From: Sabethes cyaneus
Lineage: Eukaryota > Arthropoda > Insecta > Diptera > Culicidae
DNA: 64,000 nucleotides
Direction: 5' to 3'
Assembly (NCBI RefSeq): GCF_943734655.1
Contig: NC_071354.1
Coordinates: 38,403,347 to 38,467,346, forward strand
In this document: positions 1 through 12,918 of the stretch, in pieces
How the letters are laid out: every line of letters starts with the position of its first letter
How positions within the stretch are numbered: the first letter of the stretch is position 1
Position numbers and translations under genes: made by a program
The notes under the pieces: generated by a model
Databases searched by the model: none
Told to the model about the DNA's origin: nothing
The model's input: only the letters and a program-made list of their open reading frames with translations

Positions 1-194
1 TCATGCTCTGTAATATAAGGCCTTCCCCCTTGATACGCCACTGATACTGAGTTACTCTAATGGCACTAAATCACTTCATGTGCCCGAAAACCCTTGTATC
101 ATTTTTGTTACGATCGGTTCGGTAGTGTTCGAATCGAATCTAGTTGAGAGCTTAAAATGTTTGCCATTCAATAAAATAAAACACAACCCCTCAC

Positions 195-485
195 CAGGGT
201 TGCCACATGCACAGATTATTCTGTATTTAACAGATATTTGAAAGAAATCGCCTGTACAGAATCTGTAGGCATAGAATACAGATTTTCGCCAATTACACAG
301 ATTAAACAGATTTTTGAACTTTTACATGAGAGTGAAAGAGACGAAAATAGTCAGCAAAATGACTCTTCGTCTCTTTCACTCTCATTGCTTTGCATTGGAC
401 AGATTTTTGCACAGATATTTTTCATCGCTGTACAGTTGGCCAGATTTTTCCAACAAAAAACATAGAATTATATGTGGCATCCCTG
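195..485. mobile_element. hAT-type MITE (291 bp)
   Basis: The ends are inverted: CAGGGTTGCCACAT on the left and ATGTGGCATCCCTG on the right, with one internal mismatch. The element is flanked by a perfect 8-bp direct repeat, CCCCTCAC, at 187-194 and 486-493. An 8-bp duplication with CAGGG-type ends is the hAT signature. The interior has a second hairpin around 328-385 and repeated ACAGATTTTT words. No coding capacity is visible. Its termini resemble those of the element at 39435-39985. Confidence 0.85.
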
Positions 486-493
486 CCCCTCAC

Positions 494-1789
494 CCGGCTC
501 CTTAATTGCTTAACTAAAATAGAGCAATGCAAAGTAATATTTGTACTCGCAATCGCGGTCATGCACATTTCCACTTATTTGTATTGGAAAAGCGAAAAAA
601 AACTATCCCTCTAATACAAATTTACACTAATAATACAAATTTTCACCTTTTCCGTTCAGCAAAAACAAAAAACAACCTCCTTCTCTTTGGTATATGACAC
701 TGAGATAGAATAAAACCCTCCGATTTCCCGTGCCCAAAAACCCCTGTGTGCAAATTTTTGGTGATAGTCTGTCCACTAGTTTTTGAGTCTATACCGGACG
801 GACAAACACTTCCATTATTTGACTTATTTGTTTTCGGTTACCATCACGACGCTTCAGATTTTATCAAAATTAGGGATTTTGATTAGGAATTGATTTGCAC
901 AGTGGGGATGGAATCCTGTAACGATGGAATGTGTTATACCTACAAATAGCGTATCATTTTACGATTGGTGGACTTAAACTTAAAACTGTACAATCGCGAA
1001 TCAAAATGAGAAGCAGATTTACAAACATCCAGTCAACCAGTATACGTCCCATAGAAGCAGACATGCAACTCGTCTAGTCGTTGTCTGTGCCAACATTTTA
1101 ATAATAAATTGGGCTAAGCATCGCCATCGTAGAGAATGCAATGCCATAATTCAACTTTTCCAAATTAAAATCCACCAGCAGCCCTACCGTGCACGGTGAT
1201 CGCCATTTCACCACCCGAAGGAGTTTCCCCATCGCTAGGCGATGCGATACGGCTCGTGGTGACAGCAGTGGCCTGGCAGTATGGGTATGGCGTGGCATGG
1301 CATGTCAACTGCAGCCTGCTGGCTGGTGGAGAGCACAGATCGTGACTTGTGTTGCATGCGCTGTTGTTTTCCGTCCTGCTGCTGCTGCTGCATGCAACTC
1401 GCCGCCCAGGCATTATTGTCGGCACCGTGGTCGCTGCGTCCCACTGAGTAGGTGTACATTTGTGCATGTTTGTTCGCGAAAGTGCTCTTGTCCCTCTTGT
1501 TGCTGACGACGAGAAGTTGAGGAAAATTAATAACTCACTTTCTTGTGGAGTGCTGAAGGGTTTGCCTGTTCTGTGCCTGGGCTGGGCTAGAAAATGGTAA
1601 AAATTTTCCGAGAACACTATAGTTTTACACAAAGCGGTTACGGCTGTGTGCCGGAGCGGTTGAGGGTGAGAATGATTAAATGGTGAAAATTTACAAGCTT
1701 TTCCGGTGGTCTGAGCTACCAGCATCAAGCCAGCTTGACAAGAGAAAATTCAATCAAAGTTTGGCTAATGGGGGCAAGTCTCGAGCTGG
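494..1789. other. Non-coding stretch, no gene recognised
   Basis: No gene is recognised. About 1165-1500 is clearly more GC-rich than its surroundings and has CTG/TGC runs, giving a 187-codon open frame on the minus strand (1165-1728) whose low-complexity translation matches no family I know. It could be a regulatory or UTR-like island of a neighbouring gene, but nothing seen here proves it. Confidence 0.4.
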
Positions 1790-1794
1790 CGCCG

Positions 1795-3776
1795 CACAGT
1801 GGGACGGATTAAAAAGAATACGGACATCGATATTTGTGACGAAACTACTAAAGATATCAACTTAATGTCTTCTGCAAAGTTTCTTCGCTTTATAAGAACT
1901 TTTTTATGGTGTTGGAAAATTTGGGATTAAGGGGATAACACAACAGATAGAAAAAATAACTTTTTAGTTTTAAGCTTAACGTCTTCGATTGGTAAGAAAT
2001 ATTTGTAGATATTATTATTTTAAGCAACTTCACTGAAGAAAGAAAGTAGCTATCTCTTAAGGGAAAAAAGTTACGGAGCGAATCTTGCGGGTACCCCCTT
2101 AATATTGGTTTTTTTACATAGCTCTTTTATTTCAACTCTTATAAACATGAAATGTTCTGCAAAGTTGTAGACAATGCTAATTTGCATATTTTTGTAAAAT
2201 ATTTGGAAACTCTACAATTGCCGGTTTTCAATTTGTTGAAATTTTTTGCTTTTTTATTTGCAAACTTTAAGGCGATGTATCTTGAGTAGTAGCAGAATGT
2301 AGCAGCTGACTTATAATGTTTTTGCAACATCCACTCTTTATGTATAAGAGCATGTATAAATGACAATGGGATCTCATGGGCCAAATGAGTAAACTGCATT
2401 TTAGTTTATCAGTTTTACAGTACAAAAGAACGTTTAAAGTCGTACAAATCTCATGTTACCTTAAATTAGCTGATTTCTTTTACTAAACATGTCTTATATA
2501 TACACAAACATAAAAACAAATTAAGGCACGAATGCCATAACCAGGGTGAAAGTAAAGTAAAGCCTAGATGCTATTTTCGAAACTTGGCACTTTGTTTTTT
2601 ATTACGACAGACTTCACAGCCAGTTGTAGGAATTCAGGACAATTGTAGGGATAGTGCTGCGATTCTATCGCAGCATCTCCCAGTCAAGATTCGAACAGGC
2701 GACAAGTTGTTAGGTACATATTATTTACTTTGACTTCTCTAACAGGTAACATCGAAAAAAACCGTACGTTCGAGCTAATGACTTTTTTCCACGATTCCCA
2801 TGTCTCCAGCGGTATATCTAAATATTTTTTACAAAATCAAATGTATTACAAAATTTAAATAAAGCATATGAACAACTCACAAAAATGATGAGGTCGATTA
2901 ATTTGTTCTAAATGATCTTTTCTCTAAAAGTAAAAATGACGGAATAATCTTTTTACAATTCTCATGAATTCTTGGTTTTGAAAGATGAAAACTCTCGAAC
3001 GCATGGTCAGAATGTTGTAATCTTGTTTCCAAAATGCCAAGAAGTCTATTGTAAACAAACTTTTTATATTGTTCGTTCAAAACAAATTTCATAAGTTGCT
3101 CTAAGGATCTAGGTCAGCAGGCGGTCTTTCTCGTTGGAGGGTTAAATCTTCAAAACTGAAAAACTTAAATGCAATTTACTCATTTGGCCCATGAGATCCC
3201 ATTGTCATTTATACATGCTTTTATACATAAAGAGTGGATGTTGCAAAAACATTGTAAGTCAGCTGCTACATTCTGCTACTACTCAAGAAACATCCCCTTA
3301 AAGCTTGCAATGAAAAAAGCAAAAAATTTAAACAACTTGAAAACCGGCAATTGTAGAGTTTCCAAATATTTTACAAAAATATGCAAATTAGTATTGTCTA
3401 CAACTTTGCAGAACATTTCATGTTTATAAAAGTTAAAAAATAAAAGAGCTATGTGAAAAATACCAATACTAAGGGGGTACCCGCAAGTTTCGCTCCGTAA
3501 CTTTTTTCCCTTAAGAGATAGCCACTTTCTTTCTTCAGTGAAGTTACTCAAAACAATATTACCTACAAATGTTTCTCACCAATCGAAGACGGTAAGCTTG
3601 AAACTAAAAAGTTATTTTTTCTATCTGCTGTGGTATCCCCTTAATCCCAAATTTTACAATACTATTATAAAGTTCTCATAAATAGAAGAAACATTGCAGA
3701 AGACAGTAAGTTGATATCTTTGGTAGTTTCATCGCAAATATCAATGTCCGTATTCTTTTGAATCCGTCCCACTGTG
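1795..3776. mobile_element. Transib-like non-autonomous element with ~610-bp TIRs
   Basis: The left end CACAGTGGGACGGATT and right end AATCCGTCCCACTGTG are perfect inverses. They are flanked by the 5-bp direct repeat CGCCG (1790-1794 and 3777-3781). The arms run about 1795-2410 and 3160-3776 and stay highly similar throughout, which is why the same short open frame appears on opposite strands at 2139-2399 and 3169-3429. Transib elements are known for CACWRTG ends and 5-bp GC-rich duplications near CGNCG; the superfamily call rests on that. The centre (about 2520-2800) contains a tRNA box-B-like word in reverse (near 2690) and may be an inserted SINE scrap. No transposase is seen. Confidence 0.75.
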
Positions 3777-3781
3777 CGCCG

Positions 3782-5382
3782 GTGCTGGTGCTACTGGGAC
3801 GTAGGGCTGCGTTTGCTTGCTCGGAAAATTATTTTCGAACGTTTGATGAGCACAATAAATTGAGTGCCGGGCTATCGTAAAGAAACCCGCAAGCAGTTGC
3901 TCGGAAAGTTTTTCCGACAGAATATCCGACCGAAACCGGAGCTGGCTTTGTGATAAGCTAATCAAAGTAATTACCATTCATTTGGTTTGTTTACACGAAG
4001 TGAAGTGCTCATTGTAGGAATCATGATGATCTATCGTGGATTACGCGCTTATTGTTATAAAGCTGATTCTCCCGCATGATATTTGCCGTTTTTCACTTAA
4101 CACTAGAAAAACTCACTAGTGGGTGCTGGAACAGTGTTTCAAATTGATTACCCTTGTCAGCTGGAAGGGCTGTAGTGGGAGTTTGATGGAAAAATAATTG
4201 AATGGGGTCGTCCATCATGCAGCGAAATTGTTCGTTAAGGATTGGTGCTTCATGCAGAAAAGATTTCAATGATGATACCTTTTTTCTTAGCGATTCCATC
4301 GCGCTGGCAGCTGTAGAAAGCGATGTTATTTGCTTTTTAGTCGTGCTGTTTTTGTGCTTCGTGCTACTTTTGGCATTGCATCGCGTGCCAAGGTGTATCT
4401 GGCTCTAGCACGAATTATGAAACAGACAAAGTATGAGAGTACGTTGTTATGTTGAAGCAAGAATGATAATACTAGGGCAAAATTTGTAAAGTTTTTGAGC
4501 TTTATTTGCCAAGCTGTTGTGAATTTCCAGCATTCCATTGTTGATGGCTGACATACGCTCGCTCGCTCGCTCGCTCGCTCGCTGGTTGGTTGCCACGACG
4601 AAGATGGACGAGTTTACAAAGATTTCCCTTCTTTTTACGGCACAGTGAAAGGCAAAGGAAGCATGACTAATGAAGGCTTCGTCCACAAGAAATGCTTCAT
4701 TGCTCAAACAATCATTAAAACAAATTGCGTCACGTCTTGGGCATCACTGACCCGCCTCGTTCAATATGCTGATAAATGATATTCTATCCGGAACAAATAT
4801 ACTTTCGACACGGCCCGGTCGGCCGGGCCGTAGCGATGCGACGCCCAACAAGCCGGTTGGCCGGTACCTAGCCGATCCTGTCGTCTCTTTTACTTACTAT
4901 GCATCGTTTGCCGCACATCATATGGGTCATCGAATCACAGATTGTTCCGGCTCAATCAATCTTTCCGATGCGTTTCGATATCGATGCCGGTTTTTAGAAC
5001 ACAGTTCAGTTACTGGCTTGCAGGTTCAGAACGGTTCAGAGTCCGGAGTCATGGGCTTCCCAATGAAAAGCTCACTGACCGTGTGGCTATGCTTGCATGT
5101 AATACCATCGGAATGAGTTAGAAATTTAGTTATCGACGGAACGCAAGCATATGAGTGCAGTACGACATATGAACTGAGGCTTAGATTGGAAATAAATTTT
5201 GTAGTCAATAGTCAATTTATATTATGTTTGTTCCAGTTTTCTGCGAATGTCAGCTATCGATCGTCTGATACTGATTTTGCTTACTGCTTTGAAGTTTGTT
5301 TAAATGAGAAGCATAAAAATCTCCTGAGGTAATAAAAGCTACTCACAATCCATTCGAAAATTTTATTATTATTTTTTCAGGA
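3782..5382. other. Non-coding stretch, no gene recognised
   Basis: Only short, unrecognised open frames occur here, the longest being 116 codons at 4766-5116. There is a GC-rich patch at about 4805-4880 and a short (GCTC)n run at 4557-4583. Confidence 0.4.
4557..4583. repeat. (GCTC)n microsatellite
   Basis: About six and a half perfect tandem copies of a 4-mer. Confidence 0.95.
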
Positions 5383-5384
5383 TA

Positions 5385-5788
5385 CAGGTATACCTCGATA
5401 GTACGTACCCTCGCTAGTACGTACCCTCGTTACTACGTACCATCGATAATACGTACATTTTGCCTCGATAGTACGTATCCTCGATAATACGTACATTTTG
5501 CCTCGATAGTACGAACATTTTTCAGCAACACGTGACTTGTTTCATTCCAAGCTTCACAAAGGGCAAAATCATTGATTTAAAAAATAAATAAAAATAACTG
5601 TTATACTAAATCAACACCACTAAAATATATATTTATTCAATAGTGTATGCTAATTTGCAAATTTCATGCAATATTAAGCATAATACAACATTGTTGCAAA
5701 GCCTAAAATTGTGATTCGATAGTACGTACATTTCGGTAATACGGACGCTAAACGAAACGAAGGTGTACGTACTATCGAGGTATACCTG
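5385..5788. mobile_element. pogo/Tigger-type MITE (404 bp)
   Basis: Inverted ends begin CAGGTATACCTCGATA and are flanked by a TA dinucleotide on both sides (5383-5384 and 5789-5790). CAGGYATACCTCG with a TA target is typical of the pogo/Tigger branch of Tc1/mariner. Subterminal tandem variants of a GATAGTACGTAC-like 12-mer are stacked on the left (about 5398-5515) and recur once or twice on the right. There is no coding sequence. Confidence 0.8.
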
Positions 5789-5959
5789 TATGTTGAGCTA
5801 AACAGTTAACTAAACAGTTCTTATATTAGCGTAAAAAGAGTAGTAAAAGCTTAGGTTTAGCGTTTTTATTTTATTAAACTTCACTCCCATATCCGAATGC
5901 CGATGCTTTGGCCAACCCCATCCTTGAGATCTTTCACAACTTCAAAATCGACATGTTTT

Positions 5960-6080
5960 CCCTATTAGCACAGTTGTTAGAAAACAGTTGAAACAACCGA
6001 AATATGACTAATTTCAGTCATAAATAAGTTTTTGCAACTAAAAGTGTCAGAAGTGTGCCACTTGGGTTGCATATTTAGCC
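5960..6080 (+). repeat. SINE-tail fragment
   Basis: This stretch aligns by eye with the 3' half of the SINE at 46639-46834: an AGCAC-GTTGTTA block, then CTAATTTCAGTC, then a GTGTGC-ACTTGGG-like end. The tRNA-like head is missing, so it is a truncated copy. Confidence 0.55.
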
Positions 6081-6100
6081 ATAGCCACTTAGCCACTTTC

Positions 6101-6244
6101 TTCATTTCTTTAACTGCTTTGACTACTTTAGGATGTTTCAGAAGATTCTGCTTTATAATAGCCTAGTATTTCTTCATTTCTTTAACTGTTTTGGCTACTT
6201 TAGGATGTTTCAGAAGATTCTGCTTTATAATTGCCTAGTATTTC
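6101..6244. repeat. Two-copy 72-bp tandem duplication
   Basis: 6101-6172 and 6173-6244 are near-identical and differ at only a few bases. The second copy ends close to the target site of the Transib-like MITE at 6266. Confidence 0.9.
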
Positions 6245-6265
6245 TCGTTTGGCGAAGCACCGGTG

Positions 6266-6785
6266 CACAGTGGTCCAAAAGGGCCAAAAGCGGAACTTTT
6301 TTCCTAGTGTCTTTTGTTTTAATTTTATCATTTATGGTCTTCAGCAGTTTTGTTCGTACGAATATTCTCCTTAAGCTAAAACTGTCAAAAGTCAGTCACC
6401 GGTAACTATAATGAAAATAAAAAAATAACTTTTTTGTGTTAGGAAATATAGACATAGTTTTTTCGGCAAAGTAGTAAATATTGTGAAAACAAGCAACTTT
6501 GCTGAAAAAATAAAATTTATATCTTTATCGAGTGCTGATATAGGTCATATTCTTCGAAATTTCTTTAAACATTACAATATTTACACTTTAAATATTTAAA
6601 CTTTTACAATATTTACAACTTTACAATTTACAGATTTTTTTTTATTTTCATTATAGGTAGCGATGACAACTTTAGATTAAGGGGGACATTCATACGAACA
6701 AAAGTGCTGAAGACCATAAATGATAAAATGAAAACAAAAGACACTAGGCAAATAGTTCCACTTTTCGCCCTTTTGGACTGCTGAG
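6266..6785. mobile_element. Transib-like MITE (520 bp)
   Basis: The left end is CACAGTGGTCC. The right end is its degraded inverse, GGACTGCTGAG. The 5-bp direct repeat CGGTG is at 6261-6265 and 6786-6790. The inverted arms are about 150 bp (6266-6425 and 6645-6785). The arm sequence is shared with the larger element at 11071-12913, so the two belong to one family. No coding sequence is seen. Confidence 0.75.
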
Positions 6786-7366
6786 CGGTGTATTTGAGGG
6801 GTTATGATCTTTCGGCACGAAATCGGCATTATTTGCCATATACCACTCTAGCAAGTGCTTTGCGTGGCGACATGAAGCCAAATCCGGCCAAAAGATCATA
6901 GGACAGTTATGAGGCAAGGGAGAAGAGGCTTTTGGAGACACCTTTTCAAATGCAGCTGTCCATTCATTGTATCTGTGGTCATGGAAGGTGTATTCCGCTT
7001 TCCACATGAACAAATCAACTTTCGACATTTTCTGTTTTCGGAGGTTCGCTGGAACGTCAAACTTAGGGTAGAATTTGGGATTCCCAACTGTTTGTCGATG
7101 GCACGATGTAACAGATTCTGTTTTTCGATGTACTTGTGCAAAACTTGTCGCTAATGAACTGTTCTTACGTCGGCACTTTTCATATCTTTGCGCACCTGAT
7201 AAAAAGATTCACACAGTATAAACAATGCCCCTTAAACTTTCTCCGTGCAAATTTTTAGTTGATTTTACTCTACGGTTCAAAAGTTAGAGCAATGTCTTGC
7301 AATTATACCGTGGACACCCTTTACTAAGCAGCAACAAGCTTTCCCACAAGAATCTCCAAGAGTTAA

Positions 7367-8373
<1,007 letters not shown>

Positions 8374-8719
8374 GAAACGGGGCCACTACTGACACGAGGC
8401 CTTCAAATATTGAAACTTTTGCGCTTAATTGGTTGAAAATGGTTAAAAAATAAGAATTACACTTTTGATACCTCGAAATAGTGGATCCCTCGTTCGCCAA
8501 GGAGCCTAACAGTTTCAAAAAGTTGAATTTTGAGTAAACCTTGAGATCTATGTCATGTGATATTTCATAAATTTGCCATGAAACAATTAACAAATGGCCC
8601 GGTTCAGTAATGAAAAACAACAGGGCTTTCAAACGGAGTACAAAAAAATTTTGGCGGCCATCTTGTTTGTAGCCAAGTTCCAATATTTGAAGAACTCGTG
8701 TCAGTAGTGGCCCCGTTTC
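8374..8719. mobile_element. Short inverted-repeat element (346 bp)
   Basis: The two ends, GAAACGGGGCCACTACTGAC and its inverse, match closely for about 38 bp (8374-8412 and 8682-8719). No convincing target duplication is visible, so the superfamily is not assigned. A 131-codon minus-strand frame crosses the element but looks accidental. Confidence 0.6.
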
Positions 8720-10321
8720 AACGTAATTACTCATTGTTCTTTTTCCACCTATTTATGCACGATAGAGTAAAATAGTTAGCTAAATTTTCTGTGTAAATCT
8801 TCCTGAATCTTCTCGATTTTTCTATTGACTTTAACCCGTATCGTACCTTGAAGTCGACTCTTATAAAATGTATAATCATCAGAATCCATCAAAAATCGAG
8901 CAATTAACACACAATTTCAAAATTGTTTATCCCAATTTTGGAATGGCAGTAAGATTTCTACGTCAACAACAACGAAAGGTTTATTTTCGTCATAACCTCA
9001 TTGAAATATCTGGAAACAATTGCTGAAAGTCATAACTCAATATGCAAATTTGATAATTTCAGTCTGGACAAACAGTTATTCAAGCAGTAGCCATGTGTGT
9101 GTTTATGTGGGTGTGTGTCACCGGCAAACAATGAGGAAGTCTAAAACTTTCCAGTTCTCCCCGTACTATCTCTTCCACTTTCCATCCTCAGCCCTGAAAA
9201 CATGAAAATCCAAAACAAAAGGAAACCTTTCGTTGCTGCTCACTTTTGGCACAATAAATCATGGCCATCGGGCGAGCTTTTGTCTGCGACGAGGGTGGAA
9301 GGGGTGAGTTGCGGAAGTTATGACCAGTCCCATTGCGGTAGCTCACCGCTAAGCGGGTGCCACGTTGCGGACAATGGATCACGCTTTCGAGAATGCGTCC
9401 TTTACAGTAGTGATTTCCCGTCACTGCTGACAGGACTGCCTTGTCGTCGGTTCATGTCCTTGGAAAAGTCGCAACCGGTCGAAGCTGAGACTGTCTCAGC
9501 TCAGCTCTGCATCCATCCATCCATCCATCCGTCCATTAGCTTCGGCGAATGGCAAGATGACATCTCACTCGTTCGACAAGGGTTTCAGTCCGTAATTGCA
9601 GATCAGTCTCATGTTTGCCTGGGGTGCCTTTTTAACGCAAAACTAGTGTGCGATTGCAGGCAGTATTCACGTCACTCGGTGTTGTTTTCGCATTTACCGA
9701 TGAAAGTTCCAAACGAGTCCGAAGAGTTTGTTGTTAGTTGTTTTCCGATGGATCCGATGGCGGTGAAGACTCTCACACAGAAATGGAAGCACTACATGGC
9801 GGCTGTCATGGAAGCTTGCTTGCTTGCTGCTTGCTACGGCTTGCCTGGAAACATCCGAGGAAAACAACTTCACCAGCATCAATGCGGCCACGGTCGGTTC
9901 GGATCCGGTGCGGACAGTTGGCTTATGATTAGGGCAGCAGACTGGGCGAAGGTCTTAACCGGCTTGCTTGGCAGGTAATCCGATGTTAAGCCTTTGGGTG
10001 GAATGTCGTTCGGTTCTTCCTCGAAGGAAGCGATAGTTTGGTAACTGGTTGGCATGGAAGATGTCCGCAATTTCATGAATAAATACATGGGGTGCCGTGT
10101 AAATTTTAATGAAGGTAATTGCTAGTCAACCGGTGCTGCAAGATTTCGGAATGCGTGCGTAAATTGCGGGGATTACTTGATATTGATACATATTCAACAT
10201 TCTCTGCATGACTATTTTTCAAAAGCTTTTAGTAGGTTTACAAGTTTCTTGAAATTCTTAATTGGTTTTACTGAGACGATATTTTGAACAGGTATTAAAT
10301 ATTATAGTCGAATCTTATATG
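8720..10321. other. Single-copy stretch with an unrecognised 258-codon open frame
   Basis: The frame 9202-9978 on the plus strand is the longest open frame outside repeats and transposons. Its translation is Cys- and His-rich, includes a His-Pro-Ser run from a (CATC)n microsatellite (about 9510-9530), and shows no family motif or signal peptide I know. The region 9200-10090 is more GC-rich than its flanks, which alone lengthens open frames. It could be an exon or UTR of a host gene or mere chance; I favour non-coding. Confidence 0.3.
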
Positions 10322-10552
10322 GTCGGTGTTAAGTCAGACCGAACCAAGTGACAAAACTCGGATTTCGAGAAAAACGCGTTAAAAATTTACTGCTCTGTAT
10401 GGTATCGAAACCATCTCCTTACCCTGGTTGTTTGCAACATTTATGTAGTCTGATTAGAGTAAAATGTAGCTTAGAAAATTCTTAATCGATTGCTGTCATT
10501 AACTCATTTTTTTTAAATTTTGCGACTTGGTCCGGTCTGATTTAACACCGAC
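10322..10552. mobile_element. Inverted-repeat MITE (231 bp)
   Basis: The ends GTCGGTGTTAAGTCAGACCG and GGTCTGATTTAACACCGAC are inverses with one mismatch, and the match extends to about 28 bp (to ACCAAGT). No clear target duplication survives: the right end abuts the 7-bp tandem array directly. Confidence 0.75.
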
Positions 10553-10973
10553 TTCTATTTTCTATTTTCTATTTTCTATTTTCTATTTTCTATTTTCTAT
10601 TTTCTATTTTCTATTTTCTATTTTCTATTTTCTATTTTCTATTTTCTATTTTCTATTTTCTATTTTCTATTTTCTATTTTCTATTTTCTATTTTCTATTT
10701 TCTATTTTCTATTTTCTATTTTCTATTTTCTATTTTCTATTTTCTATTTTCTATTTTCTATTTTCTATTTTCTATTTTCTATTTTCTATTTTCTATTTTC
10801 TATTTTCTATTTTCTATTTTCTATTTTCTATTTTCTATTTTCTATTTTCTATTTTCTATTTTCTATTTTCTATTTTCTATTTTCTATTTTCTATTTTCTA
10901 TTTTCTATTTTCTATTTTCTATTTTCTATTTTCTATTTTCTATTTTCTATTTTCTATTTTCTATTTTCTATTT
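10553..10973. repeat. Heptamer array (CTATTTT)n, ~60 copies
   Basis: 421 bp of almost perfect 7-bp tandem repeats start at the last base of the preceding MITE. The long Phe/Leu/Ser/Ile/Tyr open frame across it is a repeat artefact. Confidence 0.98.
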
Positions 10974-11689
10974 ACAAAAATTTACATGCAATATCAAAAA
11001 TTTAGCAACGAATAGTTTTTAGTTTTTGCGGTACAATTTTTCAAAGAAATAAAGTTTTGAGACTGCAATGCACAGTGCAGTGGTCCAAACGGGTGAAAAG
11101 TGGAACTTTTTTCCTAGTGTCTTTTGCTTTCATTTTATCATTTATGGTCTTCAGCACTTTTGTTCGTATGAATACCCCCTTAATCTAAAATGGTCAAAAG
11201 ATAGTCATTGCTTACAATATTAATGAAAATAAAAAAAATAACTTTTTGTGATAGGAAATATAGACATAGTTTCTTCAGCAAAGTTGCAAATAATGTAAAA
11301 ACAAGCAACTTTGATGAAGAAATAAAACTTATATCTTTATCGTGTGCTGAACTATATGGCATATTCTTTTAAAATTCTTTAAACATTAGTTTTTCATTCT
11401 CAGCTTTTGTTAGTTGCATTTTACAACAACACATTGTTCTAGCCGATTATCGAAGCGCTCAAAACATACGTTTTTGCAGAAGACCGTAAATCTCTTGGAC
11501 TTTTACTTTCTAAGTTATCATATGTTCATGCTTTAAATTTTCATAGCTTTACGAGCCTGTGGGGTAAAATGGGGCAAGTGGATTTATGAAATCAAAATTT
11601 CATCTTGAAGCTTAAGTCGAGTACTATAAACCTGTATAGGTTCCGCTTGTCTCCAACTACCCAAATTAGAGAAATAGAAACATACATTT

Positions 11690-12368
11690 TACATGTTTTG
11701 CTTTCGCTATAGGCTCGATGCGCATCCATTCTTTTGTGTTAGTAGATAAACATCTGGTTTCTTCGGCAAAGTTATAGAAAATATAAAGGCAAACAACATT
11801 GCTAAAGAAATGACATTTCTATCTCAATCGAATGTAGAGCTATAGGGTATTTTTTCTGGAAATTCTTTAAAAACTAGTTTTCCATTCTTAGCATATGTTA
11901 GTAACATTTTACAAGAATATATTGTTCTACGCGATTATTAAAGGACTCAAAATAGACGTTTTTGTAGAAAATTGCCAATCTCTAGGACCTTTCCTTACAA
12001 AGCTATCGCTTTTGGCTCGCGAAGTTAAAGAAAAATAAAGCCTAAATAAGCGATAACTTTATGAGGAGAGGTCCTAGAGATTTACAATCTTCTGCAAAAA
12101 CATGTGGTTTGAGTCCTTCAATAAACGCCTAGAACCGTATACTCCTGTAAAATTGAACCAACATACGTTAAGTATGAAAAACTTATTTTTAAAGAATTTC
12201 CGAAGAAAAAGCTCTATAGTTCTGCACTTGATAGAGATAGAAATGTCATTTTTTTAGCAAAGTTGTTTGTTTTTGTATTTTCTATAACTTTGCCGAAGAA
12301 ACCATGTGTCTATCTACTAACACAATAAAATGCCTTTAGCGAACGCGAAACACATGAAACGTATGCTT
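11690..12368. repeat. Internal inverted repeat, ~310-bp arms
   Basis: The arms about 11690-12000 and 12045-12368 are inverted copies with scattered differences. Shared landmarks are TTAGTAGATA-type words near the outer edges and TCCTAGAGATT-type words near the centre. It is probably a separate palindromic element nested in the Transib-like copy. Borders are approximate. Confidence 0.6.
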
Positions 12369-12374
12369 GCCGGT

Positions 12375-12614
12375 TGAAATGGATAACTTTTGCTACTTAT
12401 GACGTCAAAAAAAATCCCACTGCGATCTGGAATATCTCCGGAAAAACGGAACCAAAACTTATTAACTTATTATTTCCTTATTAACCTATAAGACCAATCT
12501 ATTGTGGTTCTAGGCAGAGTAATTGCATAAAAATCGAATGAAAATAAGTGGAGATAGAACCAAAAGTGTAACTGCAAGTACCATCATTTTTGATGTCGGG
12601 AACGTAAAGGTTAA
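12375..12614 (+). mobile_element. Truncated right half of a piggyBac-type MITE
   Basis: This is near-identical to the right part of the element at 27013-27924: a CCCACTGCGATCT word, then an AATATCTCCGG word, ending in CGTAAAGG before TTAA (12611-12614). The matching left half is absent. Confidence 0.65.
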
Positions 12615-12918
12615 AGAAGTTTTGAAGAATATAGTTCCCTATAGTTGCCCTATAGTTTAGCACTCGATAAAGATAGAAATTTTTTAACTTCAGCAAAGTT
12701 GCTTTTTTTTACATTATTTACAAATCTGTCAAAGAAATTAAGTCTATATTTCCTAACACAAAAAAGTTATTTTTTTATTTTAAATTTTGACAGTTTAAGA
12801 CAGATTAAGGGAGATATTCATACAGACAAAAGTGCTGACGACCATAAATGATAAAATGAAAACAAAAGAAACTAGGAAAAAAGTTTCACTTTTCGCCTTT
12901 TTGGACTACTGTGCAATG

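Larger units (their letters stand above)
11071..12913. mobile_element. Transib-like element (1843 bp) with nested inverted repeats
   Basis: The left end is CACAGTG (followed by CAGTGGTCC) and the right end GGACTACTGTG, flanked by the 5-bp direct repeat CAATG (11066-11070 and 12914-12918). The outer arms (about 11071-11390 and 12640-12913) match the MITE at 6266-6785. The middle is occupied by another inverted repeat and by half of a piggyBac-type element, so this copy has been a landing pad. No transposase is recognised. Confidence 0.75.

Noticed and set aside
1165..1728. 187-codon minus frame as a host gene
   Set aside because: Composition follows the GC-rich island and CTG runs, an overlapping plus frame is also open, and no motif was recognised.
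2520..2800. SINE inside the first Transib-like element
   Set aside because: A box-B-like word is present in reverse, but no box A, tail or target duplication could be placed. It is mentioned only within the element entry.
10527..11015. 162-codon Phe/Leu/Tyr-rich frame resembling a membrane protein
   Set aside because: It is produced by the 7-bp repeat, which reads through all three frames without a stop.
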